Shown: positions 1 to 9,936, counted from the stretch's first letter. The stretch is DNA of 46,511 bases from an uncultured Pelagibacteraceae bacterium (GCA_902569055.1 CACFSU010000009.1:1-46511); one strand, 5' to 3'. Made by a program: numbers and translations. Notes: generated by a model from the letters alone, not told the origin.

Positions 1-2
1 CT

Positions 3-1082
3 GGTGAGCCTTATATTATTTATATTGATACGGTTAATAGACAAATTCCTCAACATCATAAGTTAGCAAATCTTACAGTCAAAACTTCTAACTTATGCAG
101 TGAAATAACTTTACCTACAGGAATAGATAAAGATGGAAAAGGCAGAACAGCGGTTTGTTGTTTGTCTTCATTAAATTTAGAAAAGTATGATGAATGGAAA
201 AATGATCCTGATATAATCAATGATGTAATGAGATTTTTAGATAATGTTCTATCTGATTTTATTAATAAAGCACCAGAGCAGTTTAAGGATGCAAAGTATT
301 CTGCAGAAAGAGAAAGAAGTGTTGGATTGGGTGTAATGGGCTTTCATTCTTTTTTACAAAAAAAAAGAATTCCACTTGAGTCGGTAATGGCTAAATCATG
401 GAATAAAAATATATTTAAAAATATTAATGAAAAAGTAAATAAAGCCTCAAAAAATTTAGCTGAGGAAAGAGGAGCTTGTCCTGATGCGGCTGAATATGGT
501 TATAAAGAAAGATTTTCTAACAAAACTGCAATAGCTCCAACAGCTTCAATTTCAATAATTTGTGGAGGAGCCTCTCCTGGAGTAGAACCTATAGCAGCAA
601 ATAGCTATACTCATAAAACTCTATCAGGATCTTTTAATGTTAGAAATCGATACCTGGAAGAAATATTAGAAAATCATGATAAAAATGATGACGAAACTTG
701 GTCTACTATCACTACAAATCAAGGATCTGTAAATCATTTAGATTTTTTAACTGATTTAGAGAAAGATGTATTTAAAACTGCTTTTGAGCTAAATCAAAAG
801 TGGATAATTGAATTAAGTGGAGATAGAACTCCTTTTATTTCTCAAGCTCAATCAGTAAACTTGTTTTTACCCGCCGATGTTCATAAAAAGGAATTGCATA
901 AAATTCATTTTGACGCCTGGAAAAAAGGTTTGAAGAGTCTTTATTACTGTAGATCAAAATCAATTCAAAGAGCTGAAAATATTAATGATGCTAAATCAAC
1001 GGATATTATGGAAAATGTTTATAAAAATAAATCAACTAAAACTGAAGAACAAGAATACGAGGAGTGCCTATCATGTCAATAG
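3..1082 (+). CDS. nrdA: Ribonucleoside-diphosphate reductase, alpha subunit (C-terminal part, 5' cut by window edge)
   Basis: Large catalytic subunit of class I ribonucleotide reductase, which reduces ribonucleoside diphosphates to deoxyribonucleotides. The frame is open from base 3, so the gene starts upstream of the window. Visible are the NLCSEI motif (radical Cys and catalytic Glu of the R1 active site), the VCCLSSLNLE stretch carrying the second redox Cys, and PTASISIICGGASPGVEP of the barrel. The C-terminus ends in CLSCQ, a Cys pair fitting the swinging-arm cysteines that re-reduce the active site. The stop overlaps nrdB by 10 nt, as expected for partners made together. Identity is very secure; only the 5' part is missing. 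Confidence 0.95.
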   Translation, partial: GEPYIIYIDTVNRQIPQHHKLANLTVKTSNLCSEITLPTGIDKDGKGRTAVCCLSSLNLEKYDEWKNDPDIINDVMRFLDNVLSDFINKAPEQFKDAKYSAERERSVGLGVMGFHSFLQKKRIPLESVMAKSWNKNIFKNINEKVNKASKNLAEERGACPDAAEYGYKERFSNKTAIAPTASISIICGGASPGVEPIAANSYTHKTLSGSFNVRNRYLEEILENHDKNDDETWSTITTNQGSVNHLDFLTDLEKDVFKTAFELNQKWIIELSGDRTPFISQAQSVNLFLPADVHKKELHKIHFDAWKKGLKSLYYCRSKSIQRAENINDAKSTDIMENVYKNKSTKTEEQEYEECLSCQ

Positions 1083-2104
1083 CAGAAAAAACTAATTCAA
1101 GAATTATTGAAACAAAAAAAAAAGAAATTATTCAACCAAAAAAAATGGGTTTATTGGTTGAAAATCCTGTTTATAAACCATTCAGATATCCATGGTGTTA
1201 TGACGCTTGGTTAACTCAACAAAGAATTCATTGGTTACCTGAAGAGGTTCCGCTTGGCGACGATGTTAGAGATTGGCAAAAAAACTTATCTCAACCAGAA
1301 AAAAATTTGTTAACTCAAATATTTAGATTTTTTACACAAGCTGATGTTGAAGTGAACAATTGTTATTTAAGACATTACACAACTGTTTTTAAACCTACAG
1401 AAGTATTGATGATGATGACTGCTTTTGCTGCAATGGAAACTGTACATGTAGCAGCTTATTCTCATCTTTTAGATACAATAGGAATGCCAGAGTCTGAGTA
1501 TTCTGCTTTCATGAAGTATAAAGAAATGAAAGACAAATATGATTATATGCAAGACTTTAATGTAAATTCAAAAGAAGATATTGCTAAAACGGTTGCTGTG
1601 TTTAGTGCATTTACTGAAGGTCTACAATTGTTTGCAAGTTTTGCAATTCTTCTAAATTTTCCAAGACACAACAAAATGAAAGGCATGGGTCAAATTGTTA
1701 CTTGGTCTGTTCGAGATGAAACTCTTCATTGTAATTCTATGATTAGAATTTTTAAAGAATTTATAAATGAAAATCCTGAAATTTGGACCCCAAAATTAAA
1801 AAGAGAACTTTATGAAGCGTGCAGAACTATTATTCAACATGAAGATGCTTTTATTGATTTAGCTTTTGAAATGGGCCCTATGGAAGGTTTAACTGCTCAA
1901 GAGGTTAAAGACTATATCAGATTTATTGGAAATCGAAGATTAGTTCAGTTAGGTTTAGAACCTATTTATGATATTGATAAAAACCCTTTAGGTTGGTTAG
2001 ACACAATGTTGAACGCTGTGGAACACATGAACTTTTTTGAAGGCCGAGCAACTGAGTATTCTAAAGCATCAACCCAAGGTACCTGGGCCGAAGCATTTAG
2101 TTAA
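1073..2104 (+). CDS. nrdB: Ribonucleoside-diphosphate reductase, beta subunit (R2)
   Basis: Small subunit of class I ribonucleotide reductase; it houses the di-iron centre and tyrosyl radical and pairs with NrdA. Ligand motifs are all present: QADVEVNN (first Asp), METVHVAAY (Glu, His three residues on, and the radical Tyr seven residues on), FTEGLQ and VRDETLH (last Glu and His). The radical Tyr is kept, so this is an ordinary R2 and not a Tyr-less class Ic form. I start at ATG 1073 because AGGAG at 1060-1064 sits 8 nt upstream; an in-frame GTG at 1064 would add three residues but overlaps the Shine-Dalgarno. The 3' end overlaps the convergent SGNH gene by 8 nt. Confidence 0.95.
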   Translation: MSIAEKTNSRIIETKKKEIIQPKKMGLLVENPVYKPFRYPWCYDAWLTQQRIHWLPEEVPLGDDVRDWQKNLSQPEKNLLTQIFRFFTQADVEVNNCYLRHYTTVFKPTEVLMMMTAFAAMETVHVAAYSHLLDTIGMPESEYSAFMKYKEMKDKYDYMQDFNVNSKEDIAKTVAVFSAFTEGLQLFASFAILLNFPRHNKMKGMGQIVTWSVRDETLHCNSMIRIFKEFINENPEIWTPKLKRELYEACRTIIQHEDAFIDLAFEMGPMEGLTAQEVKDYIRFIGNRRLVQLGLEPIYDIDKNPLGWLDTMLNAVEHMNFFEGRATEYSKASTQGTWAEAFS

Positions 2105-3122
2105 TTCTATTAAAAAGATTTTTATATAAATAATTCGAAACTTTTATTGATCCACGTCTATTTAGATGTAGGTGATCATAGAAATCTTCATATTCCAATC
2201 CTGCATCTTTAGCTAAATTTAGGCATATTAAATCAAATTTTTTACAATGATCCATAATTGTAAATGAAATTAAGTATAAATTATCATTCATACCATGACC
2301 AGAGGTTTGAGTTAAATAAATTATGTTTGAGCCAGATTTAATTACTTTATTTGTTAATTTTTCTAAATAAGAATTATAAATTTGATATTTTTCATAATCT
2401 ATTTTTTTTTCTTGGAACTGGATATAAGAATTAAATTCATCATTGGATCTTTCATGATAAACAACTGTTTTTTCATTTACGATATTAACACCTTTTTGAG
2501 AGTTATATTTTAAAAATAAAGAAGATTTAAAAATTCGAAATTGTTTGTATAAAAATGAATTTGCTTCAAAATATTCTCTTAACTGTTCTTTAAGACTTGA
2601 TTCTTTTAATTCATCTATAGATTTAGTTTTCCCTGAGGTAAAAATAAATTGATCATTAACTCCAATATAAAAAATATAATATAATGGTTTAAAATTATTG
2701 ATTTTATTATACCAAAAATCAAAACTATTAATGTGTCCAATAATTGACATACCATCAACACCACTATTAACTAATTTATATTTTTTAATTTTATTATCTA
2801 AAATTCCTACAATTGTTTCTTCATAATTTAAAAATTTCTGATTGATTGTAGAGCCTCCAGCAAAAACTATATTTATGAGTCCAGGGTTGATTTTATTTTC
2901 TTTAATTCTAAAACCATAATCATCTCTTATATAATGAGAATAACCTTTATGATTTTTGAAATGAAAATTATATATTCTATCTATATTTCTTTCAGAAGAT
3001 AATCTCAGATTAAAATTGTTTTTGAACCAACTGCCTAAAATTAATTCTATAAATCCTAAAAATATAAAGAATATAAAAAAATTGAAAAAAATTAATCTTA
3101 TTAGTGAAAAAAATGATTTCAA
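2097..3122 (-). CDS. Membrane-anchored SGNH/GDSL-hydrolase-like protein
   Basis: Putative esterase or acyl-hydrolase of the SGNH superfamily, 341 aa. One N-terminal hydrophobic segment (about residues 5-29) suggests a membrane anchor with the rest outside the cytoplasm. SGNH blocks can be followed: FAGGST (block I, Ser nucleophile), SGVDG (block II Gly), IGVND (block III Asn) and DHLHLN near the C-terminus (block V Asp/His). The start is TTG at 3122, one base after the prpC stop, preceded by AAAGG inside the end of prpC; there is no ATG nearby. It is last in the prp operon, but nothing links it to propionate metabolism. It could act on cell-envelope O-acetyl groups; the substrate is unknown. 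Confidence 0.7.
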   Translation of the reverse strand: MKSFFSLIRLIFFNFFIFFIFLGFIELILGSWFKNNFNLRLSSERNIDRIYNFHFKNHKGYSHYIRDDYGFRIKENKINPGLINIVFAGGSTINQKFLNYEETIVGILDNKIKKYKLVNSGVDGMSIIGHINSFDFWYNKINNFKPLYYIFYIGVNDQFIFTSGKTKSIDELKESSLKEQLREYFEANSFLYKQFRIFKSSLFLKYNSQKGVNIVNEKTVVYHERSNDEFNSYIQFQEKKIDYEKYQIYNSYLEKLTNKVIKSGSNIIYLTQTSGHGMNDNLYLISFTIMDHCKKFDLICLNLAKDAGLEYEDFYDHLHLNRRGSIKVSNYLYKNLFNRIN

Positions 3123-3123
3123 A

Positions 3124-4248
3124 TTACCTTTGATTTAATTGGACAACTCTTCTGTGTTTATTTCCTTTATAACTAGCAAGAGGTCTTATTAATTTGTTTG
3201 CAGCATATTGTTCTATAATATGTGCTGACCATCCAGTAATTCTTGAAATAACAAAAATAGGTGTGAAAAAATCTGTATCGAAACCCATTAAATGGTAAGT
3301 AGGTCCTGTAGGGTAATCTACATTTGGATGAATATTTTTTCTTTCAATCATTACTTTTTCAACTATGTCATAGATTTTTTCAAACTTTTTATCTTTTTTA
3401 ATTTTTGCTACTTTGCCAAAGTATTCTCTCATAGTTGGTACTCTAGAGTCTCCACTTTTATAAACTCTATGACCAAATCCCATGACTACATCTTTTTTAT
3501 CTAAAGCTTTATTAATCCATCTTAGTGCATTTTCAGGTTTTTTTATTTTATTCATCATATTCATTACTTCTTCATTAGCACCTCCATGTAAAGGACCCTT
3601 TAAACTTGCGATAGCTCCAGTTATTGCTCCATGAATATCAGATAAACTGCTTGTGATTGTTCTGGCGGTAAAAGTTGAAACATTAAAGCTATGCTCAGCA
3701 TATAAAATTAAAGACACATCAAATGCTTTTACAATATCTTTATTTGGAACTTTACCAAAACACATGTAAAAAAAGTTTTCAGAAAAAGATAGATTTTTTT
3801 TTGGAGATATAATTTTTTTTCCTTTTCTAGATCTATAAAAAGCCGCTAAAGCAACAGGCATTTTTGCAAAAATTCTCATCACTTTACGCATATTAGATTT
3901 AGGAGAGTTATCTTTTGTTTCTTTATCTTCAAGGCCCATAATACTTACAGCAGTTCTGGCAACATCCATAGGATGCGCTTTTTTTGGAAATTTTTTAATG
4001 TCTTCAAGTAAAGTTTTGGAAAGTTTTCTTTCTTTTCTTTCTTGCTTTTCAAAAATTTTTAATTGTTTATTATTAGGAAGTTCACCATTTAAAATTAGGT
4101 AAGCTACTTCTTCAAATTTACACTTTGAACATAAATCTTGAGCCGCATAACCTCTGTAAGTAAGAGAATTAATTTCAGGCATTACTTTTGAAACTTCTGT
4201 TTCATCAACTGTAATTCCAAGCAAACCTTTTTTGATATCATCTCTCAT
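3124..4248 (-). CDS. prpC: 2-methylcitrate synthase (citrate synthase family)
   Basis: Condenses propionyl-CoA with oxaloacetate to 2-methylcitrate, first step of the methylcitrate cycle. The 374-aa length and N-terminal GLLGITVDETEVS region match the short PrpC/type I citrate synthase group. Catalytic elements are visible: GPLHGGANE (His), GFGHRVYKSGDSR (His, Arg) and NVDYPTG (Asp). The ATG shares one base with the prpB stop (TAATG), so the genes are translationally coupled. Sequence alone separates methylcitrate from citrate synthase poorly; the prpB and prpD neighbours decide the call. Confidence 0.92.
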   Translation of the reverse strand: MRDDIKKGLLGITVDETEVSKVMPEINSLTYRGYAAQDLCSKCKFEEVAYLILNGELPNNKQLKIFEKQERKERKLSKTLLEDIKKFPKKAHPMDVARTAVSIMGLEDKETKDNSPKSNMRKVMRIFAKMPVALAAFYRSRKGKKIISPKKNLSFSENFFYMCFGKVPNKDIVKAFDVSLILYAEHSFNVSTFTARTITSSLSDIHGAITGAIASLKGPLHGGANEEVMNMMNKIKKPENALRWINKALDKKDVVMGFGHRVYKSGDSRVPTMREYFGKVAKIKKDKKFEKIYDIVEKVMIERKNIHPNVDYPTGPTYHLMGFDTDFFTPIFVISRITGWSAHIIEQYAANKLIRPLASYKGNKHRRVVQLNQR

Positions 4249-5144
4249 TATTCATGTCCTTCCGAACTAAAATTATAAATTTTTTCATCTAATGAATTAT
4301 ATTTTTCATAATCGACTAGCTCATAAAGTCTTTTTCTAGTTTGCATTTTATCTAAAATATTATTCTGATGTCCATTTGTATAAATGTCTCTCAATCCATC
4401 CTCTACATTTTTCATTGCTAATCTTTGCGTAGTAACTGGATAAATTACAATGTTATATCCAAAATTTTCTAGTTCTTTGTAATTAAAAAGCTTTGATTTT
4501 CCAAATTCGGTCATATTAGCAAGCAAATAACAAGATAATTCTTTTCTAACTTTTTCAAAATCTTTTTCATTATGTAAGGCTTCAGGAAATATAATTTCCG
4601 CACCAGCATCTATATAAGCTTTACATCTTTCAATCATCTTATCTATTCCCTCAACACTTTTTGCATCTGAACGTGCAATAATTTTAAAATTTTGATCTTT
4701 TTTTGAAGCTACACATTCTTTTATTTTTTTAACCATTTCATCAGTTGAAATTAACTCTTTATTATCAAGATGGCCGCATCTTTTTCTTTCGATTTGATCT
4801 TCTAGATGAACTCCCGTGATCCCAAATTCTTCAAATGTTTCTACAGTCTCACTACAAGATTTAAATCCAGTATCAATATCAACAATAGTCGGAAGATTTG
4901 TAACTCTTGATATTAAATAGGATCTAGTACTTACATCTTGTAAAGTTGTTAAACCAATATCGGGAAAACCAAGATCATTAGCCATAACACCTCCAGAAAC
5001 ATAAACTGCATCATATCCAATTTCTTCAATTAATTTTGCAGTTAAAGGATTATAAGCACCTGGAACTCTTAAAATTTTTTTTGATTTTAATTTGTTATCA
5101 AAATCTATTCTTTTTTGACTTGGTTCTTTATTTACAAAGTGCAT
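4248..5144 (-). CDS. prpB: 2-methylisocitrate lyase
   Basis: Splits 2-methylisocitrate into pyruvate and succinate, the last step of the methylcitrate cycle; isocitrate lyase/PEP mutase superfamily TIM barrel. Signature parts: RVPGAYNPLTAKL at the N-terminus, YVSGGVMAND, DIDTGF (metal-binding Asp), HLEDQ and KRCGH with the catalytic Cys on the gating loop. The 298 aa fit the family. Both ends share one base with neighbours in TAATG arrangements (prpD upstream, prpC downstream), making a tight prpD-prpB-prpC unit. Confidence 0.94.
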   Translation of the reverse strand: MHFVNKEPSQKRIDFDNKLKSKKILRVPGAYNPLTAKLIEEIGYDAVYVSGGVMANDLGFPDIGLTTLQDVSTRSYLISRVTNLPTIVDIDTGFKSCSETVETFEEFGITGVHLEDQIERKRCGHLDNKELISTDEMVKKIKECVASKKDQNFKIIARSDAKSVEGIDKMIERCKAYIDAGAEIIFPEALHNEKDFEKVRKELSCYLLANMTEFGKSKLFNYKELENFGYNIVIYPVTTQRLAMKNVEDGLRDIYTNGHQNNILDKMQTRKRLYELVDYEKYNSLDEKIYNFSSEGHE

Positions 5145-6646
5145 TAAAAAATTCCTTTTTTTAAATTTCTTTTTAATTTACTTTTTTTAACTACAATATT
5201 CAATTTATCTAATTGGCCAGATTTTAATTTCTTTAAATTTTGTACAGTTTTTAAAAATCGATCACTTTCTTTTTTATTAATAATATCTTTAGTTAAAGTT
5301 AAAAATTTTTCGATATAATTTTTTCTTTTAAATGGTCGTGCTCCATAAGGATGTGCATCAGCTTTATCAATCTCCTGAGTTATTTTTTTACCATTATTTA
5401 AAGTAACAACAACTTTGGCACCAAATGACTTATTTTTTGGATTTGGATCATGGTATTTTCTAGTCCATTTTTTATCTTCATGAGTTTTAATAGATTTCCA
5501 AATTTTGATAGTACTTTTTCGTTTAGCCCTTGATTTTGTGTAAGATTTTATATGATGCCAGTCACCATCCTCTAATGCAACTGCAAATATGTACATAATA
5601 GAGTGATCTAAGGTTTCTCGACTTGCATTTGAATCCATTTTTTGAGGATCATTAGCACCAGTTCCTATTACATAATGTGTATGGTGACTTGTAAATATGT
5701 CAATTTTTCTAATTTGATTTAATTTAGGAATTTTATTTTTTATTTTTTTAGCTAAATCTATTAATGCTTGAGATTGATATTCGGCGGAATATTCTTTTGT
5801 ATATGTTTCTAAAATAGCTTTTTTACTCTCACCTTTTTTTGGCAAAGGAACTTTATATTTAGCTTTTTTACCATCTAATATACGAGCTATAACACTATCT
5901 TCACCTTCATAAATAGGACTAGGAGCTCCTTCTCCTCTCATTACTCGATCTACAGCTTCAATCGCAAGTTTTCCAGCGTGAGCAGGTGCATAAGCTTTCC
6001 AACTTGAAATTTCACCTTTTCTAGATTGTCGAGTAGATATAGTTGTATGCAATGCTTGCTGAACTGCTTGGTAAATTGTTTCAGTGTTTAATCTTAACAT
6101 TGAGCCTATTCCTGCAGCGACGCTAGGTCCTAAATGAGCAATATGATCTACTTTGTGTTTATGTAAACAAATTCCTTTAACTAAATTTACTTGTACTTCG
6201 TAAGCGGTGACAATTCCTTTTAAAAGATCTAATCCACTTTTTTTATTTTGTTGAGCAACACTTATCAAAGGAGGAATATTATCTCCTGGGTGACTATAGT
6301 CGGCTGCTAAAAAAGTATCATGAAAGTCAAGTTCTCTTACAGCAGTTCCATTTGACCAAGCTGCCCACTCACAATCAAATTTTAATTTCGAATTTAGACC
6401 AAAAAGAGTTGCTCCATTTTTTCTCATGTGTTTTAAAGCCATTTCTCTTGATGAGATTACTGACTTTCTATTTAAAGAAGCTATGGCAACTGAAGCATTA
6501 TCTATTATTCTATTGACAACCATTTCAATAGCCTCTTTATTTAATTTTGCATTGTCACTAGCAATTTTTGCTATTTTCCAAGCTAATTGCTTTTGCTTTG
6601 GAAGGTTAATTTTTGACGGGTATACTTTAACAGTATGTAATAACAA
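5144..6646 (-). CDS. prpD: 2-methylcitrate dehydratase (MmgE/PrpD family)
   Basis: Dehydrates 2-methylcitrate in the methylcitrate cycle. At 500 aa it fits the MmgE/PrpD family; conserved stretches include [51 protein letters not shown] and [12 protein letters not shown]. The start is TTG at 6646 (residues [10 protein letters not shown]), chosen because AAGGAG at 6652-6657 lies 5 nt upstream and no ATG is near. First gene of prpDBC, which would let the cell use propionyl-CoA from odd-chain fatty acids or branched amino acids. No prpR-like regulator lies beside it. Confidence 0.93.
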   Translation of the reverse strand: MLLHTVKVYPSKINLPKQKQLAWKIAKIASDNAKLNKEAIEMVVNRIIDNASVAIASLNRKSVISSREMALKHMRKNGATLFGLNSKLKFDCEWAAWSNGTAVRELDFHDTFLAADYSHPGDNIPPLISVAQQNKKSGLDLLKGIVTAYEVQVNLVKGICLHKHKVDHIAHLGPSVAAGIGSMLRLNTETIYQAVQQALHTTISTRQSRKGEISSWKAYAPAHAGKLAIEAVDRVMRGEGAPSPIYEGEDSVIARILDGKKAKYKVPLPKKGESKKAILETYTKEYSAEYQSQALIDLAKKIKNKIPKLNQIRKIDIFTSHHTHYVIGTGANDPQKMDSNASRETLDHSIMYIFAVALEDGDWHHIKSYTKSRAKRKSTIKIWKSIKTHEDKKWTRKYHDPNPKNKSFGAKVVVTLNNGKKITQEIDKADAHPYGARPFKRKNYIEKFLTLTKDIINKKESDRFLKTVQNLKKLKSGQLDKLNIVVKKSKLKRNLKKGIF

Positions 6647-6700
6647 AATAACTCCTTATTAACGAAATTGTTTTTAATAGTTAAATAAAAATAATCAATC

Positions 6701-7384
6701 TTAAAGATATTCAGAAATAATTTTTTCTATACCAACAAAGTCTTTTATCAGGTGATTATGGTAAATTTCAGTTATATTTTTTTCAGTATATCCATCTTCT
6801 AGTAAAATTATTGGTATACCTGCATCTCTTGCTGCATTTGCATCTGTTTCACTATCTCCAATCATCAAAGTTTTTTTTATATTTCCGTCTAAAATTTCAA
6901 TAACAGAAGTTAGATGTCTATGATCAGGTTTGCAGTAATCAAAAGTATTATAACCAGCTACATATTCGAAAAAATCATAGATACCAATTTTTTTCAAGAG
7001 ATCGATTGCTAAATGTTCTTGTTTATTTGTACAAACAGCCATTGAAATTTTCTTTTCTTTTGACCATACCAAAAACTCTTTAACACCTTTTACTAGTTTA
7101 CTTTCATTAACAATATTTTTCCCATAAAAATCAACAAACTCATTAATCATTTCTTTTTTAATTTTTTCATCCTGAACTTTTCCAAATTCTTTTTTTGCCT
7201 GTCCCCAAATTGACCTTCCAAGCATAGCACCAGCTCCTTGACCTACGAGATTTCTTATTTCTTCTGTTGATTTTGTTGGATATCCAAATTTTTTCATTAC
7301 GTGATTATGGGCGTGCATTAGATCTGGTGCAGTATCAACTAGAGTACCGTCTAGATCAAATAAAACTGTAAATTTTTGTTTCAT
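6701..7384 (-). CDS. gph: HAD-family phosphatase, phosphoglycolate phosphatase-like
   Basis: Probably dephosphorylates 2-phosphoglycolate. HAD motifs are complete: DLDGTLVDT (nucleophile and acid/base Asp), CTNKQ (motif II), the CKPDH region (motif III Lys) and MIGDSETDANAARDAGI (motif IV acidic pair), with an alpha-helical cap between motifs I and II as in Gph. The 227 aa are typical. It lies divergent from the glmU-domain gene with 69 bp between them. HAD substrate specificity cannot be read from sequence with certainty; other small sugar phosphates are possible. Confidence 0.8.
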   Translation of the reverse strand: MKQKFTVLFDLDGTLVDTAPDLMHAHNHVMKKFGYPTKSTEEIRNLVGQGAGAMLGRSIWGQAKKEFGKVQDEKIKKEMINEFVDFYGKNIVNESKLVKGVKEFLVWSKEKKISMAVCTNKQEHLAIDLLKKIGIYDFFEYVAGYNTFDYCKPDHRHLTSVIEILDGNIKKTLMIGDSETDANAARDAGIPIILLEDGYTEKNITEIYHNHLIKDFVGIEKIISEYL

Positions 7385-7453
7385 TATAAAAGTATTTTAA
7401 AGAAATAATTTGTGAATTAATTAACATATATACTTAATGTAAATAAAATCTAG

Positions 7454-8077
7454 ATGAAAGAATTAAATTCGCAAAAAATTCAAAATAGATTGAGAAAAAA
7501 ATTTTTAAATTTAGGTGTAAAAATGATTGGACCTGAAACTATTTTTTTTTCTAAAGATACCAAAGTAGGTAAAAATGTTACAATTGAACCTTATGTTATA
7601 ATAGGTTCCAAAGTAAAGATCGGAAATAATGTAATCATTAAATCTTTTTCTTACCTAGAATCATGTAAAATAGAAAGTAAAGTTGAAATAGGTCCATATG
7701 CAAGAATAAGACCTGAAACAATTTTAAAAGAAGGCTCTAGGGTTGGAAATTTTGTAGAGATAAAAAAAAGTCTAATTGGAAAAAAATCAAAAGTAAATCA
7801 TTTATCTTATGTTGGAGACAGTGAAATTGGAAAATTTGTAAATATTGGAGCTGGCACAATTACTTGTAATTATGATGGTGTTAAAAAAAGTAAAACTAAA
7901 ATTAAAGATAAAGTATTTATTGGTTCAAATTCTTCTTTGATAGCTCCAATTACAATAAATAAAGAAAGTATAGTTGGAGCAGGCTCTGTGATAACTAAAA
8001 ATGTAGGTAAAAAATCATTAGCATTATCCAGACCTTCGCAAACAGAAATTAAAAATTATAAAAGAAAATCAAAATAA
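7454..8077 (+). CDS. glmU: Stand-alone GlmU C-terminal domain: glucosamine-1-phosphate N-acetyltransferase
   Basis: Left-handed beta-helix acetyltransferase that would acetylate glucosamine-1-phosphate in UDP-GlcNAc synthesis. The protein is 207 aa, whereas bifunctional GlmU is about 450 aa; the N-terminal nucleotidyltransferase half is absent and cannot be encoded in the 69 bp upstream. Equivalents of the E. coli acetyltransferase active-site residues are kept: Arg in ARIRPE, Lys in VEIKKS, His and Tyr in NHLSYVGD, Asn in VNIGAGTITCNYDG and Lys in KTKIKD. Three bases separate it from glmS, the enzyme of the preceding step. The uridylyl transfer must come from another gene, if this is not a decayed copy; the intact motifs argue against decay. 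Confidence 0.85.
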   Translation: MKELNSQKIQNRLRKKFLNLGVKMIGPETIFFSKDTKVGKNVTIEPYVIIGSKVKIGNNVIIKSFSYLESCKIESKVEIGPYARIRPETILKEGSRVGNFVEIKKSLIGKKSKVNHLSYVGDSEIGKFVNIGAGTITCNYDGVKKSKTKIKDKVFIGSNSSLIAPITINKESIVGAGSVITKNVGKKSLALSRPSQTEIKNYKRKSK

Positions 8078-8080
8078 ATT

Positions 8081-9901
8081 ATGTGCGGAATAATAGGAAT
8101 CTCTAGCGACAAACCTGTATCAGCAAGTATTATCAATTCTTTAAAAAAGTTAGAGTACAGAGGCTATGACTCAGCAGGCATCGCTACACTTTCAGATGGA
8201 AATATCAATGAAGTTAAATCCAAGGGTAGAGTAAGTAATTTAGAGCGAAATTTTGATATAAAAAATTTAAAAGGAAATATTGGTATTGGACATGTTAGAT
8301 GGGCAACTCATGGAATCCCAAATAGTGTTAATGCACATCCTCATTCATCACATAATGTTTCTGTTGTTCATAATGGAATAATAGAAAATTCAACAATATT
8401 AAAAAAAGATTTAATTAATAAAGGTCACAATTTTAAGTCACAAACTGATACTGAAGTAATAGTTCATTTAATTACAGAAAATTTAAAGACAACAGAATTA
8501 GAAGAGGCGATAACAAAAACTTTAAATCAACTTCAAGGTAGTTTTGCTCTTGGTGTTGTTTTTAAAGATATTCCGGATTTAATTGTTGGAGCAAGAAGAG
8601 GCTCCCCATTAGCAGTAGGTTATGGCCCAAATGAGAATTATTTAGGATCAGATTCTTATGCTTTAAAATCAATGACAAACAAAATCACTTATTTAAATGA
8701 TAGTGAATTTTGTATAATTAAAAAAAATCAGATTAATTTTTTTAATGATAAAGGTAAAAAAATTAACAAAAAAATCTTAGAACTTTCTTCTAATGAATTA
8801 AGTTCTGAAAAAGGTGATTTTAAACATTTTATGGCCAAAGAAATTGAAGAACAGCCAACAACTGTTAAGACTGGAATAAATGAGTATATAGATAATGTTA
8901 ATAAAGACATTAATATATTTAATTTTCCTTGGAAAATAGAAGAAATTAAATCAATAACATTGATTGGATGTGGAACAGCATATCATTCTTGTTTAATGGC
9001 AAAATACTGGTTTGAGGAATTTACATCATTAGATGTAAATATAGATATAGCATCTGAGTTTAGGTATCGAAAAATTAGATTTAAAAAAGAATCTTTATAT
9101 ATTTTTGTTTCTCAATCTGGAGAAACTGCAGATACTTACGCCGCTTTAGATTTATGTAAAAAAAATAAAATGAAAACGTGTGCAGTTGTTAATGTAATTG
9201 AAAGTTCAATTGCAAGAGATTCTAATTTTGTTTTACCAATTCATTGTGGACCTGAAATAGGAGTGGCTTCTACAAAGGCTTTTCTAGGTCAAATGCTCAT
9301 TTTATATATTTTGGCTTTAAAATTTGGATCTTTAAAAAATGAGATTGAAAAAAATAATTATCAAGAAAAAATTAATGATCTGAAAAATTTACCTAGCTTA
9401 ATAGAAAAAACATTATTAGTTGATAATGATATTCAAAATGCATCTTCTACATTTAATGATGCGAAAGGATCTATGTTTTTAGGTAGAGGATTTTCTTATC
9501 CAATCGCTCTAGAAGGAGCATTAAAACTTAAGGAATTATCTTATGTTCATGCCGAAGGTTATCCAGCGGGTGAGATGAAACATGGACCTTTAGCACTTAT
9601 TGAAGAGGGTATGCCGGTTGTAGTATTAGCACCAAGAGATAGCTATTATAAAAAAACAATTTCAAACATGCAGGAAGTAATAGCAAGAGGTGCAAAAGTT
9701 TTATTAATAACAAACAAGAGTAAAGATGAAGTTATTTCAGAAAATATTTGGGAAACTATTGAAGTTGAAAATACAAATGATGATTTACTTCCATTTCTTT
9801 TAACTATCCCTCTTCAAAAACTTGCTTATTACTCAGCACTTAAAAAAGGGTATGATATTGATAAGCCAAGAAATTTGGCTAAATCTGTAACAGTTGAATA
9901 A
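8081..9901 (+). CDS. glmS: Glutamine-fructose-6-phosphate aminotransferase (isomerizing)
   Basis: Makes glucosamine-6-phosphate from fructose-6-phosphate and glutamine, the entry to peptidoglycan and LPS amino sugars. The 606-aa length is normal. Cys2 of MCGIIG is the N-terminal Ntn glutaminase nucleophile, followed by YRGYDSAG, GHVRWATHG and QTDTEV. Two SIS isomerase domains follow (GCGTAYHS, SQSGETADT, ASTKAF; then RGFSYPIALEGALKLKE). The C-terminus KPRNLAKSVTVE is the conserved DxPRNLAKSVTVE tail. Lies 3 nt behind the GlmU-domain gene. No glmS ribozyme is possible in that gap. Confidence 0.97.
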   Translation: MCGIIGISSDKPVSASIINSLKKLEYRGYDSAGIATLSDGNINEVKSKGRVSNLERNFDIKNLKGNIGIGHVRWATHGIPNSVNAHPHSSHNVSVVHNGIIENSTILKKDLINKGHNFKSQTDTEVIVHLITENLKTTELEEAITKTLNQLQGSFALGVVFKDIPDLIVGARRGSPLAVGYGPNENYLGSDSYALKSMTNKITYLNDSEFCIIKKNQINFFNDKGKKINKKILELSSNELSSEKGDFKHFMAKEIEEQPTTVKTGINEYIDNVNKDINIFNFPWKIEEIKSITLIGCGTAYHSCLMAKYWFEEFTSLDVNIDIASEFRYRKIRFKKESLYIFVSQSGETADTYAALDLCKKNKMKTCAVVNVIESSIARDSNFVLPIHCGPEIGVASTKAFLGQMLILYILALKFGSLKNEIEKNNYQEKINDLKNLPSLIEKTLLVDNDIQNASSTFNDAKGSMFLGRGFSYPIALEGALKLKELSYVHAEGYPAGEMKHGPLALIEEGMPVVVLAPRDSYYKKTISNMQEVIARGAKVLLITNKSKDEVISENIWETIEVENTNDDLLPFLLTIPLQKLAYYSALKKGYDIDKPRNLAKSVTVE

Positions 9902-9936
9902 AATTTAAACTCTGGTAAAACAATTCTTAGTTGCAT

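Noticed and set aside
8078..8080. glmS ribozyme or other riboswitch upstream of glmS
   Set aside because: Only three bases separate glmS from the upstream gene; no structured leader is possible there.
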